A stretch of DNA of 46,651 nt from Bacteroidia bacterium (GTDB lineage Bacteria > Bacteroidota > Bacteroidia > Bacteroidales > BM520). The notes under the pieces were generated by a model. The model did not search any database. It saw nothing but the letters and a program-made list of their open reading frames with translations, and was not told the DNA's origin. The DNA lies in contig RZYD01000001.1 in NCBI GenBank assembly GCA_009930445.1, positions 1 to 46,651 of the forward strand, in the 5' to 3' direction. Each line of letters opens with the position of its first letter. The first letter of the stretch is position 1. Position numbers and translations under genes: made by a program. This document shows, piece after piece, positions 1-9,728 of the stretch.

Positions 1-3000
1 GGAATTTATTCTTATCAGGAAAAACAAACCATCGACTTCCGACCCCTTACCCATGCGCGTCTTTTTGGTATTTTCGGTCCGGTTGGAAGTGGAAAATCCA
101 CTCTACTGGAAGCCATTATTTTTGCCTTATACGGCCAGACTGACCGAATGAATGTAAAGGGAGATATGATGCATTACAACATGATGAATCTAAAATCAAA
201 TGCCCTCCTGATTGATTTTGTCTTCGAAGTAGATAATCATAAATTTCGTTCCAGGGTTACTTCTAAACGGAACAGCAAACGATTTGAAGAGATTAAAACG
301 TATACCCGTTCTGCCTATGAATGGGATCAAAACGAATGGAAGTCGGTTTCCGATGACTATTTGAAAGAAAAAATTGGATTGGATTATGTAAATTTTAAAC
401 GGGCTGTGATCATACCCCAAGGGAAATTTCAAGATTTTATCACACTCACATCGAAAAACCGTTCCGACATGATGAAAGAACTTTTTGCTCTGGAACGTTT
501 TGAATTGTCGGAACCAACAAATGCCCTTGACGAAGAGAATAAAACGAACCTTGACATTCTTGAAGGGCAAATCAGACAACTAAATCCTGTAAACGAAGAA
601 GAAATAGAAAAACTCCGTTCGCATATTCTCCAGCTCGAAAAAAATATTAAAGCGTTAGATGAAGATATTAAATATAAAGAACAGTTAAACAATGAATTAA
701 ATGAATTACAACAGCAGATTAATCGGATAAAAAAATTGGAAGAAGAACAAACGATTCTTCACGAGAATGAAGCCGATATGCTACAAAAGAAAAAAACGGT
801 CACTCAATATGCGTACTGTGTAAAAGAATTCAAGCATTTACTGGAATCCAAGGAGACATTAAAAGAAAAAAAAGCGCAACTTCTCGTTGCCATGCAGGCG
901 TCAGAAAAGAAAATTATCAAATGGAACAACGAGATGGCCGCGATACAGCTGCCACTGGAAAAGGCTAAAAATACCTATGCAAACCGGGAATTATTCCTTC
1001 GCCAAGCCGAAGAGGCAAAATCTCTTCTTTCCATATTAAATTACAAGAATCAATTAAGCCATAATGCTACACGACTGCACAAAGGAAGGGAATTAATTCA
1101 GGAAATATCCGGGGAAATTACAAGAATGGAAGCCGATTTGCTGAAAGAAGCGCATAAAAAGCGTATGGCCGGATTGGAAAAACCGGATATTAAAATATTA
1201 AACCATGCCAGAGAGTGGTTTAACGAAAAAAGTAAACTCCTAAGGGATAGTGATAAAGTCACACAACAGGTCGAAGCCTGTCAAAAAAGGGAAAATACCC
1301 TAAAAGAAGAACAAACAATCGTTACCAGATCGGCCTTGCCGGATTTTAAATTACGCACTGAAAATGACGAGATTAAATCAGCACTACTTCATCTTGAGCA
1401 CACTATCGACAGCTTGCAACAACAGGTACACAGTAAGAAACTGCAATTAAGGCTCTTTGAATTGGCAAAAGGACTGACTGAAGGCCATCCTTGTCCTCTC
1501 TGTGGATCGCTCTCCCACCCTCGTGTTATGCAAACCGCTGAAGTCAGTGATGAAATCAGGGAGCTGGAGGAACGTGTTTCAAATGTGAAACAGCAGCTCG
1601 TGCAAGGAAGAAAATTCCTGGAAGAAATGCAACGCCTTCATTCGGAGATTAAAGCGAATGATTCCTTACTTCAAAACGCTGAAAAAGAGTTGTTGGTTTT
1701 AAAAACTGCCTTACAGCCTTATCACCAACACGCGCACTATCAAAGCCGGCAAGCAGTTGATAAGGCGTTTGAAAAGTATTATCAGACAGAAGAAATCATT
1801 GCGGAAGCTGAAAAAAGAAAAATGATACTGGAGTCTACGCTCGAACACCAGAAAAAAAAACGGGAAAGGTATGAAACAGAAGTTCATTCCATTGAAAAAG
1901 AGAATGCAGGTGCGGAATCGGTGATAGAAAATCTAACACATAAAATTGCTGATGCCACGTTCGGGCAATTATCTGGTTTGTCGGCTGAAGCACTGGAAGA
2001 ATACAAAATTGCACAGGAGAACAATTACGAAAAAGCTGCCATAAAGGTGGAACAATTGCAGCAATCGTATAATAATGCGCAACAAAATGCGAATACCCTG
2101 AATGGGATACTGGAAAGCTACCAGGAACAAATGATCAACTATGAAAATGAAATAAAAATAATTTCCGAAACATTTGAAGCATTAGTGAGCAAAAGTGAAT
2201 TCGCAAATGAAGCGGAAATAATTACTATCCTTGGTATGGAGCCATACATTGAGGGTTTTCAAACAGAAATTATTGAATTTCAGAATAAGCAGTTTTATCT
2301 TCAGCAGGAGCTGGAAGCCGGCAAAGTCAAAATCGAGGGAAAAAGATATGAGGAAAAGCTACACCAACAATTGCGCGAAGAGATTCAGGGTTTACAGGAA
2401 AAGCATAATGCTTTACACCGCGAAGCCGGGGAAAATAATGCTTTATTAAAACGACAAACCGAAGGATTGAAGCAATTTGAAGTACTAATTCAGCGCTTCG
2501 AGAACCTACGTAAACGAAAAGAGAATATTGCGGTCTTGAAACAACTCTTCCGGGGAAGTGGATTTGTGAACCACATCAGTACGGTACATCTGCAACAGTT
2601 AGTTGATCGGGCCAATCAACGTTTTTTGAATCTAACACGCATGCAGTTAAAAATTGAGCTCAGTGAAAGTAATAATTTTTTGGTCAGAGATTTTATGAAT
2701 GGAGGGAATGTGCGCAGCATCAAAACATTGTCGGGGGGGCAAACCTTTCAGGCGGCCTTATCGTTAGCATTGGCGCTTAGTGATAGTGTACATAAACGTC
2801 TCACCGGATCGCATCATTTTTTCTTTTTGGATGAAGGATTTGGCTCGCTCGATCACGAAGCGCTGGACATTGTTTTTAAAACCCTCAAAATGTTACAGCA
2901 GGAAGACCGGATTGTGGGAATTATCAGTCATGTAGAGGAGATGAAACAAGAAATAGAAATGCATTTGCAAATTATAAATGACCAGCAACGGGGGTCGCAA

Positions 3001-3042
3001 ATCATGCCAGGATGGAGTACTAAGGGAAATGGCAGCAGTTAA
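1..3042 (+). CDS. sbcC: Exonuclease subunit SbcC, 5'-truncated by window edge
   Basis: This is an SMC/Rad50-like ATPase that, with the nuclease SbcD, processes DNA hairpins and double-strand ends. The reading frame is open from base 1, so the true start lies upstream; 1013 residues are visible. Walker A (GPVGSGKST) is encoded at 76-102. A long coiled-coil follows, rich in E, K, Q and L, and is broken by the zinc hook CPLC at 1492-1503. After the second coiled coil come the ABC signature (LSGGQ) and Walker B (FFFLDEGFGSLD) near the C-terminus, the order expected of SbcC. An ATG at 148 lies after Walker A and is not the start. sbcD, often just upstream, would lie outside the window. No terminator is seen before the next gene. 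Confidence 0.95.
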   Translation, partial: GIYSYQEKQTIDFRPLTHARLFGIFGPVGSGKSTLLEAIIFALYGQTDRMNVKGDMMHYNMMNLKSNALLIDFVFEVDNHKFRSRVTSKRNSKRFEEIKTYTRSAYEWDQNEWKSVSDDYLKEKIGLDYVNFKRAVIIPQGKFQDFITLTSKNRSDMMKELFALERFELSEPTNALDEENKTNLDILEGQIRQLNPVNEEEIEKLRSHILQLEKNIKALDEDIKYKEQLNNELNELQQQINRIKKLEEEQTILHENEADMLQKKKTVTQYAYCVKEFKHLLESKETLKEKKAQLLVAMQASEKKIIKWNNEMAAIQLPLEKAKNTYANRELFLRQAEEAKSLLSILNYKNQLSHNATRLHKGRELIQEISGEITRMEADLLKEAHKKRMAGLEKPDIKILNHAREWFNEKSKLLRDSDKVTQQVEACQKRENTLKEEQTIVTRSALPDFKLRTENDEIKSALLHLEHTIDSLQQQVHSKKLQLRLFELAKGLTEGHPCPLCGSLSHPRVMQTAEVSDEIRELEERVSNVKQQLVQGRKFLEEMQRLHSEIKANDSLLQNAEKELLVLKTALQPYHQHAHYQSRQAVDKAFEKYYQTEEIIAEAEKRKMILESTLEHQKKKRERYETEVHSIEKENAGAESVIENLTHKIADATFGQLSGLSAEALEEYKIAQENNYEKAAIKVEQLQQSYNNAQQNANTLNGILESYQEQMINYENEIKIISETFEALVSKSEFANEAEIITILGMEPYIEGFQTEIIEFQNKQFYLQQELEAGKVKIEGKRYEEKLHQQLREEIQGLQEKHNALHREAGENNALLKRQTEGLKQFEVLIQRFENLRKRKENIAVLKQLFRGSGFVNHISTVHLQQLVDRANQRFLNLTRMQLKIELSESNNFLVRDFMNGGNVRSIKTLSGGQTFQAALSLALALSDSVHKRLTGSHHFFFLDEGFGSLDHEALDIVFKTLKMLQQEDRIVGIISHVEEMKQEIEMHLQIINDQQRGSQIMPGWSTKGNGSS

Positions 3043-3061
3043 TAAAACGATAAATCACCTG

Positions 3062-3092
3062 TTGGATGTTGCCAAACGTAACCTTACATTTG
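3062..3092 (+). promoter_or_regulatory. Bacteroidota-type promoter for the BatA-like gene
   Basis: TTG at 3062-3064 and TACATTTG at 3085-3092 are separated by 20 bases, matching the Bacteroidota -33 (TTTG/TTG) and -7 (TAnnTTTG) elements. The following ATG at 3111 would leave a short leader. It lies in the 68-base gap after sbcC, so the downstream gene is probably transcribed on its own. Confidence 0.55.
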
Positions 3093-3110
3093 CATCAAAA
3101 GAAGTAACAC

Positions 3111-5171
3111 ATGAATTTTACGCATCAGGCCTTACTGTGGGGATTAATTGCTGTTGCCATTCCGGTAATTATTCATCTGTTTAATTTTAAACGGTTTAAA
3201 AAGACTTACTTCACGAATGTTAAATTAATAAAACAGTTGAGTGAGGAAACGCGGCGTCAATCGAAACTTCGTCATCTGATTATTTTATTGCTTCGGATTC
3301 TGGCCATTGTTGCGCTGACAGTTGCCTTTGCTGGCCCCTATATACCTGCCGATAAGCAGCAAACCCACACCGGAAAGAAAAAATTAGTATCCATTTATTT
3401 GGATAATTCTTTTAGCATGGAAATGCGGGATGCAGAAAATATTTTACTTGAAAGTGCCAAAAGTCGTATTCCGGATATTCTGAATGCCTATACCTCAGAA
3501 GATGCTTTCCGTTTGATTACCAACGACTTCAAGCCTCAGCACCAACACTTATTAACACCTGACGAGCTATTAGGCTATGCCACAGAAGTCACCCTCTCCC
3601 CTGTAACCCGAACCCTTTCGACGGTACTCGACCGGCTGCAGGAAGTACCGGATGATGCGAAAGGATTTTTTCAGGAAATTTATGTATTAAGCGATTTACA
3701 GCGCGCTGTTACCGATTTTGAGTCGATGGAAAATGATTCCATGATGCATGTACGAATGATCCCATTACAGGCTGAATCGCATGAAAACCTGTTTATCGAC
3801 AGTTGTTGGTTTATTAATCCGGTGCACATCAGAAACAGCATGTTAACTTTGAAGGCCCGGGTGGTGAATACTTCCGGGAAACGGTATGAAAAAGTGCCGG
3901 TAAAAGTAATTGTAGACGAAAAACAGCGGGCAATGGCCAGCATCGATCTCCCCCCCAACGCAAGCGCAATAGCCGAATTTCACTTTATGGCGACCCACCC
4001 CGGTAACCGAAAAGCCATAGTTAGCCTGAATGATTATCCGGTATCCTACGACGATACCTACTTTTTTACCTATAGAATTATCGACCGGATTCCGGTTTTG
4101 ATTGTGAATGGAAATGGGACAAACCATTATTTAACGACACTATTTACCAGCGACAGTACTTTTCTTCTACAAACAACGGAAATCACCCGGCTTACTCCGT
4201 CGCTGATTGCTGCTAATGATTTTATTCTCTTAAATGAAGTCGCGAATCCGGGTTCCGGGATTGCCGATGAATTGATTAAACAGAGCCTGACCGGGAAAAG
4301 CATTCTGATCATCCCTTCAGTGGAAGAACCGGGTAATGCTACAGCCATTTTCAGTGCGTTGCAGCTGCCTGTTCCCCGCCGATCCGATACCACTCATATC
4401 CGGGTGAGCCACGTTGCTGTATATTCCGACTTTTTTAAACAGGTATTTAACCCCGACGAACTAAAAGCCGAAGGGCTTCCTGAAAAAACCGATCTTCCGA
4501 TGGTATTCCGTCGTTACCCAATACCCAACGTGGCCGGTAGTAACATGGAAGCGCTGCTATCGTTGGCTGGAAATGAACCTTTCCTTATTCGAAAACCCTC
4601 CGGAAGCGGATGGATTTATGCTTTTGCTTCTCCACTCCGTGAAAATGCAGGAAATCTCGTGCAACATGCGCTTTTTGTGCCAATCATGTACCGAATGGCT
4701 TTTTTAAGTAGCGTGGGAGATCATCCAGGACTGGTAATTGGCCAGGATACACGAACACGTATCAAGAGGGATGAAACTTTCACCGAACGGGTCGAAATGG
4801 AGCATACAAATTCAGGTTACCGATTCATTCCTGGAATTGAGCGCCATCCGGGTTACCTCGACCTGTTGCTTTATGATCATTTATCGGATGCAGGTTTTTA
4901 TACTCTTTATCAGGATGAAATCCCTGTGCACACTGTGGCAGCCAATTACAACCGAATGGAAAGTGATTTAGTTTGTTATACCAAAAATGAAGCCATCGAA
5001 GCTATTGCATCACTGAAAATAAATACATTTTCGATTATTGATTCACTGCCTGGCCGGTTGGCGTCGACATTGGAAACCCTGAACAAAGGACGACAGTTAT
5101 GGCATTATTTTGTATATTTATGCCTTATTTTTTTATTGGGAGAAGTTATTTTATTGAGATTGTGGAAATAG
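3111..5171 (+). CDS. BatA-domain membrane protein with VWA-like region
   Basis: The protein has 686 aa. Its N-terminus is the typical aerotolerance-regulator (BatA) N-terminal region: a membrane segment at about residues 8-24, a basic stretch with FKRFKK, and a second membrane segment at 54-75. A von Willebrand A-like domain follows, with the partial MIDAS motif DNSFSM at 98-103. The middle is probably periplasmic, and a last membrane helix sits at about 663-683. Such proteins are common in Bacteroidota, but their substrate or partner is not settled. It has its own probable promoter and lies 27 bases upstream of parC, so it may be co-transcribed with it. No MoxR or other Bat genes are nearby, so a role in an aerotolerance operon is not supported here. 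Confidence 0.85.
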   Translation: MNFTHQALLWGLIAVAIPVIIHLFNFKRFKKTYFTNVKLIKQLSEETRRQSKLRHLIILLLRILAIVALTVAFAGPYIPADKQQTHTGKKKLVSIYLDNSFSMEMRDAENILLESAKSRIPDILNAYTSEDAFRLITNDFKPQHQHLLTPDELLGYATEVTLSPVTRTLSTVLDRLQEVPDDAKGFFQEIYVLSDLQRAVTDFESMENDSMMHVRMIPLQAESHENLFIDSCWFINPVHIRNSMLTLKARVVNTSGKRYEKVPVKVIVDEKQRAMASIDLPPNASAIAEFHFMATHPGNRKAIVSLNDYPVSYDDTYFFTYRIIDRIPVLIVNGNGTNHYLTTLFTSDSTFLLQTTEITRLTPSLIAANDFILLNEVANPGSGIADELIKQSLTGKSILIIPSVEEPGNATAIFSALQLPVPRRSDTTHIRVSHVAVYSDFFKQVFNPDELKAEGLPEKTDLPMVFRRYPIPNVAGSNMEALLSLAGNEPFLIRKPSGSGWIYAFASPLRENAGNLVQHALFVPIMYRMAFLSSVGDHPGLVIGQDTRTRIKRDETFTERVEMEHTNSGYRFIPGIERHPGYLDLLLYDHLSDAGFYTLYQDEIPVHTVAANYNRMESDLVCYTKNEAIEAIASLKINTFSIIDSLPGRLASTLETLNKGRQLWHYFVYLCLIFLLGEVILLRLWK

Positions 5172-5198
5172 CGCAGCGCAGGATTAGCAGAAACAGAA

Positions 5199-8036
5199 AT
5201 GAAAGAGAACGAAGAAGTAAAAGAAAACCAACAGGAAGAAACCTCAGGCATACCCATAGATTCATCCAGTCAGGAGAGTGAAAAAGCAGAAAGCCGCACC
5301 ATAAAACTTTCCGGGATGTACCAGAACTGGTTTCTGGATTATGCTTCCTATGTGATTCTTGAACGGGCGGTTCCGGAAATCGACGATGGGCTGAAACCTG
5401 TTCAGCGACGCATTATGCATGCCATGGAGGAGCTGGATGACGGACGGTACAACAAAGTGGCCAACCTCATTGGGCACACGATGAAATACCATCCCCATGG
5501 TGATGCTTCCATTGGCGATGCATTAGTACAACTGGGGCAAAAAGAAATATTGGTCGACACCCAGGGCAACTGGGGAAACCTGCATACCGGTGATAGCGCG
5601 GCAGCCCCCCGCTACATTGAAGCGCGCCTGACAAAATTCGCGAAAGAAGTAGCGTTTAACGCAAAAACCACAGAATGGAAATTGTCCTACGATGGAAGAA
5701 ATAAGGAACCTGTTGCCTTACCCATTAAATTTCCACTTTTGCTGGCACAGGGAGTGGAAGGAATTGCGGTGGGACTGGCTTCAAAAATTCTTCCACACAA
5801 TTTTATTGAATTAGTACACTGCTCCATTAAAATTCTCGAAAACCAACCTTTTATATTATTACCTGACTTTCACACCGGAGGTTATGCCGATTTTTCAAAA
5901 TATAACGATGGAATCCGTGGGGGAAAAGTCAGAATTCGGGCAAAAATCAACAAGCTTGACAAAAAAACGCTGGTAATTACGGAAATACCATTTGGCACCA
6001 ACACTTCATCGCTGATTGATTCTATTATCGCTGCAAATGAGAAAGGCAAAATTAAAATCAAAAAAATCGACGATAACACCGCTGCCGAAGTGGAAATACT
6101 GATTCATCTTAATCCGAATGTTTCTCCGGATAAAACAATGGATGCGCTTTATGCTTTCACAAATTGCGAAGTGTCCATCTCTCCCAATGCCTGTGTGATA
6201 AAGGAGGGGAAACCCAGTTTTATTGGTGTGAGTGATATTTTACGTCATAACACAAATCGGACGCTTCACTTACTAAAAAAAGAACTCGATATAAAAAAAG
6301 CTGAATTGCTGGAGCAGATTCTGTTCAGCAGCCTGGTTAAAATATTTATCGAGCATAAAATTTATCGTAAAATTGAAAAATGTACTACCTGGGAAGCCGT
6401 TCTTGAGGCCATTGATGAAGGGCTGGAACCTTTTAAACCTTCTTTTTATCGCGAAATTACTGAGGAGGACCTGGTCAAACTAACCGAAATCAGAATAAAA
6501 CGGATTTCAAAATATGATGCGATGAAGGCGGATGAAGTGATGAAAGGGTTTGAGGATGAGCTACAGCAGGTAGCGTATCATCTCGACCATCTGATTCCGT
6601 ATGCCATTGACTATTTTCAACATATTCTGGAAAAATACGGAAAAGGAAGGGAGAGGAAAACAGAAATACGAAATTTCGACACCATAGAAGCTGTCAGAGT
6701 AGTAGCCGCCAATGCAAAACTTTATGTTAACCGCAACGAAGGTTTTGCCGGAACTCTTTTGAAAAAGGATGAATTTGTCTGTGATTGTTCTGACATGGAC
6801 GATATCATTGTTTTTAGAGGTGATGGAACCTTTAAGGTGGTAAAAATCGCCGAAAAGGTTTATGTGGGGGATAACATTATTCATATCGATGTTTTTCGAA
6901 AAAACGACGATCGAACCATTTACAATATGGTTTATAGCGATGGAAAAGGAGGAAGTAACCGGGTAAAACGTTTTGCGGTATTGGGCGTTACCCGCGACAA
7001 AGAATATAATCTTACCAGAGAGAAACCCGGTTCAAAAGTATTGTATATGTCGGCAAACCCGAATGGTGAAGCCGAGGTTATTAAAGTTTTTTTACGGCCT
7101 AAACCACGGCTTAAAATCCAGTCCTTTGAATTCGACTTCAGTGATCTGGCTATTAAAGGGAGAAATTCAGCCGGAAATATTCTTACAAAACACGCTATCC
7201 GAAAAATCAGCATCAAAGAAGAAGGCATTTCAACGCTTGGCGCTATGGAGCTTTGGTTCGATGATACGGTTAACCGGCTCAATGTGGAAGAGCGGGGTAA
7301 ATATATTGACGCTTTCAGCTCCGATGATAAAATCGTTACAATTCAGCAATCCGGAATTTGCAAAATTTATGGGTACGACCTTAGTACACACTTTGAGGAT
7401 GATCTGAAATATATTTTTAAATTTAATGCGGAGACAATTTACACGTTGGTTTACTATAACGGTGAAAAAGACGCGTATTACCTGAAACGATTTACGTTGG
7501 ATGTTTCGGATAATGATACAAATTTGATCGGAGAGGATGAGAATTCAAAGCTTATCCATTTTATAGCGCACGAAAATCCAAGGCTGGCACTGGTGCATCA
7601 AACCTCTGACGATAGCCGGATTGCACCGTATGATGAAATGATTCTCGCATCAGAATTTATAGATTCAAAAAGCGCCAAAGCAAAAGGAAAACGATTGACA
7701 AAGCATACGCTTGATAACATTTTAATTCTGGAGCCATGGGGTGGAGATCAACCCGATTCAGAACACGAAAGTATGGAATATCAGGATAAGACTGAAATAC
7801 CCATGGAACCGCCGTTACAATCAGCGACTATTTCCATAGAACCGCCAAGAAAGAATACAGAAGGTAAGGAAGGCAAGAGCAACAAAACAAATCAGGCCGA
7901 AAATACGGTACAAAAGGAGGAAGAGAAAGAAGAGGAAGTTAAATTCACGATTACCAATGAAGAAGAAATCAACTTCACCGAAGAAGATACAACTGAAAAA
8001 AAAGAAGATTCAGATGGACAGATGCTATTATTTTAG
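5199..8036 (+). CDS. parC: DNA topoisomerase IV subunit A (GyrA/ParC family)
   Basis: This is a type IIA topoisomerase breakage-reunion subunit of 945 aa, which decatenates or relaxes DNA together with ParE (not in the window). The N-terminal domain has DGLKPVQRR near residues 63-71 and MKYHPHGDASIGDAL near 95-109. The catalytic tyrosine is Tyr139 in APRYIEARL. The C-terminal domain has ParC-style beta-propeller repeats, and I see no classical GyrA box (QRRGGKG), which favours ParC over GyrA. From about residue 855 a low-complexity tail rich in E, K and T leads to the last five residues QMLLF. That resembles a sliding-clamp-binding motif (see findings). ParC and GyrA are hard to separate by eye, but ParC is the better fit. 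Confidence 0.88.
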   Translation: MKENEEVKENQQEETSGIPIDSSSQESEKAESRTIKLSGMYQNWFLDYASYVILERAVPEIDDGLKPVQRRIMHAMEELDDGRYNKVANLIGHTMKYHPHGDASIGDALVQLGQKEILVDTQGNWGNLHTGDSAAAPRYIEARLTKFAKEVAFNAKTTEWKLSYDGRNKEPVALPIKFPLLLAQGVEGIAVGLASKILPHNFIELVHCSIKILENQPFILLPDFHTGGYADFSKYNDGIRGGKVRIRAKINKLDKKTLVITEIPFGTNTSSLIDSIIAANEKGKIKIKKIDDNTAAEVEILIHLNPNVSPDKTMDALYAFTNCEVSISPNACVIKEGKPSFIGVSDILRHNTNRTLHLLKKELDIKKAELLEQILFSSLVKIFIEHKIYRKIEKCTTWEAVLEAIDEGLEPFKPSFYREITEEDLVKLTEIRIKRISKYDAMKADEVMKGFEDELQQVAYHLDHLIPYAIDYFQHILEKYGKGRERKTEIRNFDTIEAVRVVAANAKLYVNRNEGFAGTLLKKDEFVCDCSDMDDIIVFRGDGTFKVVKIAEKVYVGDNIIHIDVFRKNDDRTIYNMVYSDGKGGSNRVKRFAVLGVTRDKEYNLTREKPGSKVLYMSANPNGEAEVIKVFLRPKPRLKIQSFEFDFSDLAIKGRNSAGNILTKHAIRKISIKEEGISTLGAMELWFDDTVNRLNVEERGKYIDAFSSDDKIVTIQQSGICKIYGYDLSTHFEDDLKYIFKFNAETIYTLVYYNGEKDAYYLKRFTLDVSDNDTNLIGEDENSKLIHFIAHENPRLALVHQTSDDSRIAPYDEMILASEFIDSKSAKAKGKRLTKHTLDNILILEPWGGDQPDSEHESMEYQDKTEIPMEPPLQSATISIEPPRKNTEGKEGKSNKTNQAENTVQKEEEKEEEVKFTITNEEEINFTEEDTTEKKEDSDGQMLLF

Positions 8037-8040
8037 CAAA

Positions 8041-8247
8041 TTATAGAGATATTTCCGTAAGTTTACCATATTCCAGGGAAGGCATCAGTTTTTCAATTTT
8101 TTTTCTTTTACATCGCTTTAGCCCATATCCCTGCAGTGATTTCTCTGCATTTCCCGGAGTAAAATAAGCGAGCAAGGTCATATTCTCATCGCGCAGTTGT
8201 ACAAAATCAGGCATACTCGTGGTGCCTTTAATTTTCAATAAATACAT
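8041..8247 (-). CDS. Small hypothetical protein, 68 aa
   Basis: I do not recognise a named family. The frame codes for a soluble, basic protein starting MYLLKIKGTTSMPDFVQLRD, with no signal peptide or membrane segment and a lysine-rich patch (KRCKRKKIEK) near residues 44-53. It is convergent with parC, with only four bases between the two stop codons. The even composition and beta-strand-like N-terminus suggest a real gene. From memory it resembles short uncharacterised proteins of Bacteroidota, but I cannot verify that. It is followed by 137 bases with no clear gene or terminator. Confidence 0.5.
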   Translation of the reverse strand: MYLLKIKGTTSMPDFVQLRDENMTLLAYFTPGNAEKSLQGYGLKRCKRKKIEKLMPSLEYGKLTEISL

Positions 8248-8384
8248 AGTAATAATTTTGATATGTTGCTGTTTCCGTAAATATACGCTTTTTTATTCAT
8301 AAGGTTAGTTTTATCAACAAAAAAAGGAGAAAAAAATCAATAAGGCGATCAGCTAAAATCTGGATGTAATGAAAAATGATGGCC

Positions 8385-9398
8385 TTACTGCCTTAAAAGA
8401 AAGACGATTTTTGTTTCCAATTCGTCAGATGAAACCATTGTAAGGTCATTCAGGTAATATTCAATGATGCGTCCTGAAAACGGAACCTGATTTTTTTCCA
8501 TATATTGGATCATAAACGTATAGGTAAGCTGAAGTTCATCGTAAGGGCCAATATGCGTAACAGCGATAACATCCTGCTCTTCAAAAGTAAACGATTCGGA
8601 CCAATGTAAACCTTGTACTTGTTTATTTACCGGTAGGCCGGCATAAAACAAAAAAGGTTCTTTATTTGCACAGGAATCATAATAAAAGGAAAAAGGTGCT
8701 CCAATAATTTGCAACCTCTGGTTTCCGATATCCATTAAAAGGGCGCTAAAAAGGCTTGCCATCACCTCCGACCTCTCCCCCATTGTCGTTTCCCCTTTTA
8801 CCACAACGGAATGAAAAGCAGTCTGTCGTTCCAGCGTTAAATCTTTAAAATAGCTTAATCGGGTTGCCTTCCCCTCCATAATCACTTTTAAATTATTTAA
8901 CCCTTTTGTGAGGCGCTCCTTCATTCCCTTTTCCATGAAGGAAAAGAGGATTCGCTCTAAGGGATACGCAGTAGATGAGGCAATAGTCCATGCTACTTCC
9001 GTACCTTCTGCCCCTGGAATACACTTCCATATAATTTTTGAGGGATTCTCTGATTCGCCAAAAAACAGGGAAGAAAAAATTTCCTTTCCGAAAACCACAG
9101 AATCAACCCGAATATGACCTTCTCCAATTATTTCGCCATCCCAATGGTATTCCGAACCCACAAAATTATTTTCAGGCAACGGCACAATTTCTACTTCAGC
9201 ACTGGGGTCACTAAACAGCCAGGGATCCCAGTCAGGACGGTTTTCGAAACTTACTACCGACTGATAAATCATTATAGCGGGTTGACTAATTAAAATTTTC
9301 GATTCGCTGTAAAAGGATTTAGGCAGTAATGCAGCCCATATCAATACGACGGCCACAATGACAGCCAAAATTCCAAGGATCCATTTGAATGCTTTCAT
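8385..9398 (-). CDS. Membrane-anchored SRPBCC / GyrI-like effector-binding protein
   Basis: The protein has 337 aa. Residues 5-25 form a single hydrophobic helix that should anchor it in the inner membrane with the rest outside the cytoplasm. Residues of about 28-175 look like an SRPBCC (START-like) ligand-binding fold, with a characteristic NRPDWDPWL segment. The C-terminal half, about 185-337, looks like the GyrI/AraC effector-binding domain, including VIAVTHIGPYDEL and a KNQVPFSGRIIEYY stretch. No DNA-binding domain is present, so it is probably a ligand-binding or sequestering protein rather than a regulator. The ligand is unknown. It is monocistronic as far as I can see. Confidence 0.7.
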   Translation of the reverse strand: MKAFKWILGILAVIVAVVLIWAALLPKSFYSESKILISQPAIMIYQSVVSFENRPDWDPWLFSDPSAEVEIVPLPENNFVGSEYHWDGEIIGEGHIRVDSVVFGKEIFSSLFFGESENPSKIIWKCIPGAEGTEVAWTIASSTAYPLERILFSFMEKGMKERLTKGLNNLKVIMEGKATRLSYFKDLTLERQTAFHSVVVKGETTMGERSEVMASLFSALLMDIGNQRLQIIGAPFSFYYDSCANKEPFLFYAGLPVNKQVQGLHWSESFTFEEQDVIAVTHIGPYDELQLTYTFMIQYMEKNQVPFSGRIIEYYLNDLTMVSSDELETKIVFLLRQ

Positions 9399-9728
9399 CT
9401 TTACCTACTTAATATTTTAACACTCCGTTTAACGCTATATAGCTACAATTCAATACTATACAAACATTTTTATACGAAACCTCCTATTATTTCGAACCGT
9501 AAATACAGGTTAGTTGATAATCAAAATCGACGCATATAAGATACAAAAAATAATAATTCACTGACCTGCATAGTAATAAGACCGATTTTTAGTGTCTTTT
9601 GCAAAAATACCGCTGAAGGGCCGAACCCTTAAACAAATAGCAGTTAATATGTATGTAGTTTTGTACTTTTGATTTTATTTTCCGACGGTAACGCAAAATA
9701 TTTATGTCATAATACGTAAACTTTGTTT
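9399..9728. other. 330-base divergent intergenic region
   Basis: No coding region or tRNA is visible. The region separates the divergent SRPBCC-like gene and sfsA and is AT-rich. It holds a small hairpin (AAGGG-CCGAA-CCCTT) near 9616-9630 without a T tract, and a TAnnTTTG element upstream of sfsA. Confidence 0.6.
9664..9671 (+). promoter_or_regulatory. Candidate -7 element of sfsA
   Basis: TACTTTTG matches the Bacteroidota -7 consensus TAnnTTTG and lies 57 bases upstream of the sfsA ATG. No convincing TTG is found about 20 bases upstream, so this is only a partial match. Confidence 0.35.

Noticed and set aside
7740..8020. Acidic low-complexity part of parC as a sign of frameshift or repeat expansion
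   Set aside because: The frame stays open and codes for a normal linker rich in E, K and T; it is not a tandem repeat.
9399..9728. Possible tRNA or small RNA in the gap before sfsA
   Set aside because: No cloverleaf, conserved T-arm sequence or terminator could be found.
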